Source: Bradyrhizobium arachidis | GTDB taxonomy: Bacteria > Pseudomonadota > Alphaproteobacteria > Rhizobiales > Xanthobacteraceae | Assembly: GCF_015291705.1 (NCBI RefSeq) | Contig: NZ_CP030050.1 | Coordinates: 4,278,001 to 4,342,000, forward strand | Direction of reading: 5' to 3' | Length of the DNA stretch: 64,000 bases | In this document: positions 60,885 to 64,000 of the stretch, piece after piece | Numbering within the stretch: position 1 is the first letter of the stretch | Layout: every line of letters starts with the position of its first letter | Made by a program: the position numbers and the translations under genes | Notes under the pieces: generated by a model | What the model was told of the DNA's origin: nothing | The model's input: the letters and a program-made list of their open reading frames with translations, nothing else | The model's database searches: none

Positions 60885-62090
60885 TCAGCTCACCGCCTCG
60901 ACCAGCGCCATGCCTTCGCCGCGCCAGTGTCCGGCTCCCACCACAACAATCTGGGTGGGCGCCCCCTGCATTTCAATCTCGGTCCCGGTCAAATCGTTCG
61001 GCGGGAACAGTGCGCCGCGCGAGATCGACAGCGCGGCGAGCGCGATGCCAAGCGGGAACTGCGTTTCCATGGTGTGACCGAACATCGTGCCGGTCGAGCG
61101 CACCGGGAAGTCGGTATGATTCTTCAGGAAGCTGCGCTCCTCGCTGGTCGCGGGCTCGGTGCCGGTCGCGCCCGAGATGATCGCGCCCTTGCCCTCGCGC
61201 TTCGGCAGCTTTTCCCAAAGCTTCTCCAAGGTCGCGGCCATGTCGCCGGGCTGCTTGCGCCGGGCGAGGTCGGCAACGACGCTCGACAGCTTTGCAAACG
61301 GCTTGGCGCCGCGCGCTTCCGCATGCGCCTTCGACTCCAGCACCAGGAAGGCGCCGGCCGAGCCGAGCGCGAATCCGGGGTGGTCCTTGCGCGCCCACAC
61401 CGGAGCGAACTTGTCCTTCAAGTTGAAGTCGCCGAATTCGTAGAGGACCATCAGGTCCTTGCGCTCGCCATTATGCGAGCCGCCGACCAGCGCAATGTCG
61501 CTCTCGCCCGAGGCGATGCGCGCAAGCGCAATGCGGGCCGCATCTGCGCCCGCGACCTCTTCGCCCATGAAGGTGCGCGAGGTGCCGCCCAAGCCGTGCA
61601 CGATGGCGATGTTGCCGGCGAGCAGGTTCGAGAGCTGCGCCAGGAACAGCGTCGGCCTGAGGTCGCTCATCAGCCGCTCATTGAGGAAGCCGGGCGCGTT
61701 CGCCCCCTTGGCCTCGGCCGTGAGCACGCCGCTGTCGACGTTGAGATCGCGCTCGCCGCCGCCGGCGGCGACCACCATGTCGATCTTCGCCAGGATGTCC
61801 TTGTTGCCCTTGATTCCCGCGGAGTCGAGTGCAAGGCCGGCAGCGTAGGTGCCGATGCGCTGCCAGGCTTCCATCTGGCGCTGGTCGCCCTTCTTCGGGA
61901 TCTGGCTGTCGAAGGAGACGGGCATCAAGGGATGCACGACGTTTGGCGCAAAGCCCTTCTCGTCGACATTGATGCGCTTCTCTTCAAGCGCGGCCCAGTT
62001 GGCGTCGAGGCCCTCGCCGAGCGAGGTGGCAAGCCCAATGCCGGTGATCCAGACTTCCGTCTGGCCGGGCTTCGAAGCAGTGTCAGTCAT
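60885..62090 (-). CDS. fabF2XL: Degenerate ketosynthase FabF2XL (chain-length-factor-like)
   Basis: A 401-residue FabF-fold protein. The region matching the active-site cysteine reads AIVHGLGGTSRTFMGEE and has no cysteine; the first active-site histidine region reads IISGATGTEPAT, without histidine. The later FGHTMETQF histidine is kept. It is therefore unlikely to condense on its own and probably dimerises with FabF1XL, like the chain length factor of type II polyketide synthases. Its start overlaps fabZXL by four bases. Confidence 0.88.
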   Translation of the reverse strand: MTDTASKPGQTEVWITGIGLATSLGEGLDANWAALEEKRINVDEKGFAPNVVHPLMPVSFDSQIPKKGDQRQMEAWQRIGTYAAGLALDSAGIKGNKDILAKIDMVVAAGGGERDLNVDSGVLTAEAKGANAPGFLNERLMSDLRPTLFLAQLSNLLAGNIAIVHGLGGTSRTFMGEEVAGADAARIALARIASGESDIALVGGSHNGERKDLMVLYEFGDFNLKDKFAPVWARKDHPGFALGSAGAFLVLESKAHAEARGAKPFAKLSSVVADLARRKQPGDMAATLEKLWEKLPKREGKGAIISGATGTEPATSEERSFLKNHTDFPVRSTGTMFGHTMETQFPLGIALAALSISRGALFPPNDLTGTEIEMQGAPTQIVVVGAGHWRGEGMALVEAVS

Positions 62091-62557
62091 GGCGATACGG
62101 CCTGTTGCGGAAAGCCGACGCGTTCGGCGACCTTCGCCATGTAGCCGCGCATATCCGCATTGGGGAAGGGGATCAGCGTGAAGGTGAGCGCTGAGTTGGC
62201 GCGCAGCTTGCCGCCGACCCGGATCTTGGCCTCGGTCATGGCATAGCCCGAGCCCTCATGGGTGAGGCTCGCCTCGATGCTCATGAGGTCGCCGGGGAAC
62301 ACCGAGCCGCGGACCTTGGCTTCCTTCACCGCAGCCAGGATCGGCATGCGCTCGAACTTGAACACGCCGAGCTGAAGCCAGCCCGAGGCCTGCGCCATCG
62401 ATTCGATCAGCAGCACGCCGGGCATCAGGGGATAGCCCGGGAAGTGCCCCTCGAAGATGGTGCTCTCCTTGGGGACCTGGGCCTCGACGACGATCTTCTT
62501 CTCGTCGACCTTGAGGTCGACGATCCGATCGATCATGTGGAAGTATTCGAGTTGCAT
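62087..62557 (-). CDS. fabZXL: 3-Hydroxyacyl-ACP dehydratase (FabZXL)
   Basis: A 156-residue hot-dog-fold dehydratase with the FabZ signature TIFEGHFPGYPLMPGVLLIESMAQ, carrying the catalytic histidine (and the downstream glutamate in LLIESM). It removes water from the beta-hydroxyacyl intermediate bound to AcpXL. The start MQLEYFHMIDRI at 62557 matches family length. The gene lies ten bases after acpXL and overlaps fabF2XL by four, indicating translational coupling. Confidence 0.92.
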   Translation of the reverse strand: MQLEYFHMIDRIVDLKVDEKKIVVEAQVPKESTIFEGHFPGYPLMPGVLLIESMAQASGWLQLGVFKFERMPILAAVKEAKVRGSVFPGDLMSIEASLTHEGSGYAMTEAKIRVGGKLRANSALTFTLIPFPNADMRGYMAKVAERVGFPQQAVSP

Positions 62558-62567
62558 GACCGCGCGC

Positions 62568-62855
62568 TTAGGCGCTCGCGCCCTTGGCCGCAACCAGTTC
62601 GTCGATGCGGGCGCACAGATTCTTCAGCACGAAATACTGCTCGGTGGTCGCCTTGCCGTCGTTGACCTCCTGGGTCCACTTTTCCAGCGGCAGCTTGATG
62701 CCGAACTGCTTGTCGATCGCAAACGCGATGTCGAGGAAATCGAGGCTGTCGATGCCGAGATCGTCGATGGCATGGCTATCCGGCGTGATCGTGTCGCGCG
62801 GGATGTCGCAGGTTTCAGCGATGATCGTGGCGACCTGATCGAATGTGGAAGACAT
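62568..62855 (-). CDS. acpXL: Acyl carrier protein AcpXL
   Basis: A 95-residue acidic carrier protein with the phosphopantetheine serine Ser37 in [17 protein letters not shown]. It is longer than housekeeping AcpP, as expected for AcpXL, and contains the [22 protein letters not shown] tail typical of the very-long-chain carrier. Holds the growing C26-C28 chain for FabZXL and the FabF pair. It is the first gene of the minus-strand cluster, so its upstream region (62856-63075) should contain the operon promoter. Confidence 0.93.
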   Translation of the reverse strand: MSSTFDQVATIIAETCDIPRDTITPDSHAIDDLGIDSLDFLDIAFAIDKQFGIKLPLEKWTQEVNDGKATTEQYFVLKNLCARIDELVAAKGASA

Positions 62856-63075
62856 CACTAAGCCTTTGATATATTGCGGATATTTGTCAGATTTCCAGAG
62901 TGGCACGGTGGGCGGGCATCGCGCCCCAGATGACGCCCTCAAACCCCCCTCTGGCCGGGTCGAAAGCCCGTATATCGGAGCGCCGCCCTGAGTTCAATGG
63001 AGCCGGACAGGCCGCTCCGACAGGGCTGGGGATGCTTCCCGGAGCCTTTCGGCCGGGGCCGGCCGCGGCATGGGC

Positions 63076-63417
63076 CTAAATGTGCGGTGTCGTGATCTTG
63101 ACGCAGTCGCGGCGGCCCATCAGCACGCAATCCTGGGTCCGCCTGAGGTCGGCGATGCTCACCGCGAGCCAGATCCCGATCGCGGTCAGCGCGACGGTGA
63201 AGGCGAGGGCGGCGATGTTGGCGAGCATGCGGTGGCGGAAATCGTCCGGCTCGGTGCGGGGCTGCTCGTAGCGCGACAGGTCGAGCGGTTCTGGCGCAAC
63301 GCGGAGCGGCTGCACGGTACCGTTGCCCCGGTGGACCGTCGGGGAGGGCGAATTGCGCGGCCTGAACTGGAGCACCCTGTGCTCGTCATCAGAGCTTATG
63401 GGCCGCTGGGTCTTCAT
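63076..63417 (-). CDS. Hypothetical single-helix membrane protein, 113 residues
   Basis: A soluble N-terminal half rich in proline and charged residues (KTQRPISSDDEHRVLQFRPR) is followed by one membrane helix (about 66-88, MLANIAALAFTVALTAIGIWLAV) and a short tail with two cysteines (TQDCVLMGRRDCVKI). The ordering resembles small rhizobial proteins of unknown function. No partner is obvious; the acpXL cluster starts 220 bases downstream on the same strand. Confidence 0.7.
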   Translation of the reverse strand: MKTQRPISSDDEHRVLQFRPRNSPSPTVHRGNGTVQPLRVAPEPLDLSRYEQPRTEPDDFRHRMLANIAALAFTVALTAIGIWLAVSIADLRRTQDCVLMGRRDCVKITTPHI

Positions 63418-63736
63418 GTGTGAGGATCAACTCCGAAGCAGCGATTTTTAGATAGCACACGTGGTCAAAGCGTTGCAGAAAATCTTCTCAACGCGCACGT
63501 GCATTGTGGGTTCGCACTGTTCGCCTCGGGGCGCTGCTGGCGAGCGCGGAGCCGGTTGTCATCTCTGAGTCAGGAAGACGCGCGTTGCGCTGCAGCAACG
63601 GCCACGGCGCTGTCGCCGTATACATCGGCTTGTGATCCCGCTGCCGGAACCGAATGCATTTTGCCGCTGTCGGGCCCGTGTCATAATCCGGGAACCGGGA
63701 CCACCGGTTGCGAAACAATGCGAAGGATCTTCGATC
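63418..63736. other. Divergent intergenic region with no supported gene
   Basis: These 319 bases separate a small membrane protein gene (minus) from the ParB-like gene (plus). Open frames here are short and lack a codon bias like the neighbours. AAGGA about ten bases before 63737 is the likely ribosome binding site. I see no clear repeat or terminator. Confidence 0.5.
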
Positions 63737-64000
63737 ATGACCACCACCAACGCGCGCGAGCCGAGAGTGCATCCGGTGCCGATCCTGTCGCTGCGGCCGA
63801 CGCAGATGACGGTCGGCATGCGAGAGGTCAAGGAGAAGCGCAAGCGCTGGCGCGAGCATGGCAGCAAGAAGCAGTCCGAGCTGCTCGGCACTCACATGAT
63901 CCCCGTCGTCTACGGGCCTGATCTGCGCTACTACGTGATCGACCATCATCATCTCGGCCGCGCGCTGCATGACGAGGGTGTGAAGGAGGTGCTTGTCACC
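63737..64000 (+). CDS. ParB-like_2 family protein (3' end off window)
   Basis: The frame starts MTTTNAREPRVHPVPILSLRPTQ at 63737 and is open at the last base (88 codons seen), so the C-terminus is missing. The segments VPILSLRPTQMTVGMREV and YYVIDHHHLGRALHDEGV match the ParB-like nuclease family (ParBc_2), where the HHH motif is conserved. These proteins are small and not linked to partitioning; biochemical function is unclear, some are thought to act as nuclease- or CTPase-like enzymes. Confidence 0.85.
   Translation, partial: MTTTNAREPRVHPVPILSLRPTQMTVGMREVKEKRKRWREHGSKKQSELLGTHMIPVVYGPDLRYYVIDHHHLGRALHDEGVKEVLVT

Noticed and set aside
58466..61180. 904-codon open frame on the plus strand across lpxXL and fabF1XL
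   Set aside because: It is antisense to two well-supported lipid A genes; the translation is low-complexity and rich in Arg, Asp, His and Gly, as expected from a reverse frame of high-GC codons.

Overview
The window is a GC-rich, gene-dense stretch of an alphaproteobacterial chromosome, most likely Bradyrhizobium or a close relative. The clues are a cox cluster in the coxMNOP order, an AcpXL/LpxXL cluster for the very-long-chain fatty acid of rhizobial lipid A, tandem kup genes, a psd-pssA pair and three families of short palindromic intergenic repeats typical of these genomes. I recognise no rRNA, tRNA, CRISPR array, prophage or insertion sequence. Sixty-three coding regions are called; the first and last run off the window.

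Layout. 1-4.5 kb (minus): a MOSC/ferredoxin-reductase fusion, a redoxin-like protein, a MocR-type regulator and a PaiB-like flavin protein, closely spaced. 4.6-7.5 kb (plus): an NTF2-like protein, then TerB, a small membrane protein, TerC and a YqhA-type membrane protein. 7.5-15 kb: a DUF2478 protein, two aldehyde dehydrogenases, a TetR/EamA-exporter pair and two regulators with ModE-type DNA-binding domains. 15-19.6 kb: two paralogous COG4705-type membrane proteins flank a small exported protein, next to a divergent OmpR-type two-component system with 11-bp-period direct repeats in the shared promoter region. 19.6-24.3 kb: an alpha/beta hydrolase, class II DAHP synthase, diacylglycerol kinase and NAD synthetase. 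24.3-28.8 kb (minus): five cytochrome c oxidase genes. 29-37 kb: DUF2189 and DUF2865 proteins, a small exported protein, a coupled set cysS / 37-residue membrane protein / GNAT / cimA, a VOC protein and a LOG-family enzyme. 37-43 kb: an Atm1-like ABC exporter, psd, pssA, an RraA-like protein and plsY. 43-51.7 kb: a MotAB-like pair, two kup genes, a rhodanese, an aminotransferase and a polyamine-type binding protein. 51.9-58.5 kb: a 1577-residue autotransporter with 21 copies of a 19-21-residue repeat, and a divergent CadC-like regulator with C-terminal TPR-like repeats. 58.6-62.9 kb (minus): acpXL-fabZXL-fabF2XL-fabF1XL-lpxXL.

Envelope function is the common theme: phospholipid synthesis (psd, pssA, plsY, dgkA), lipid A very-long-chain acylation, respiration, potassium uptake and surface display. 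The best candidates for under-described biology are the COG4705 pair with its two-component system, the repeat-bearing autotransporter with its own regulator, and the paired intact/degenerate ketosynthases of the lipid A cluster. All functions are read from sequence features and recalled family knowledge; no database search was run.
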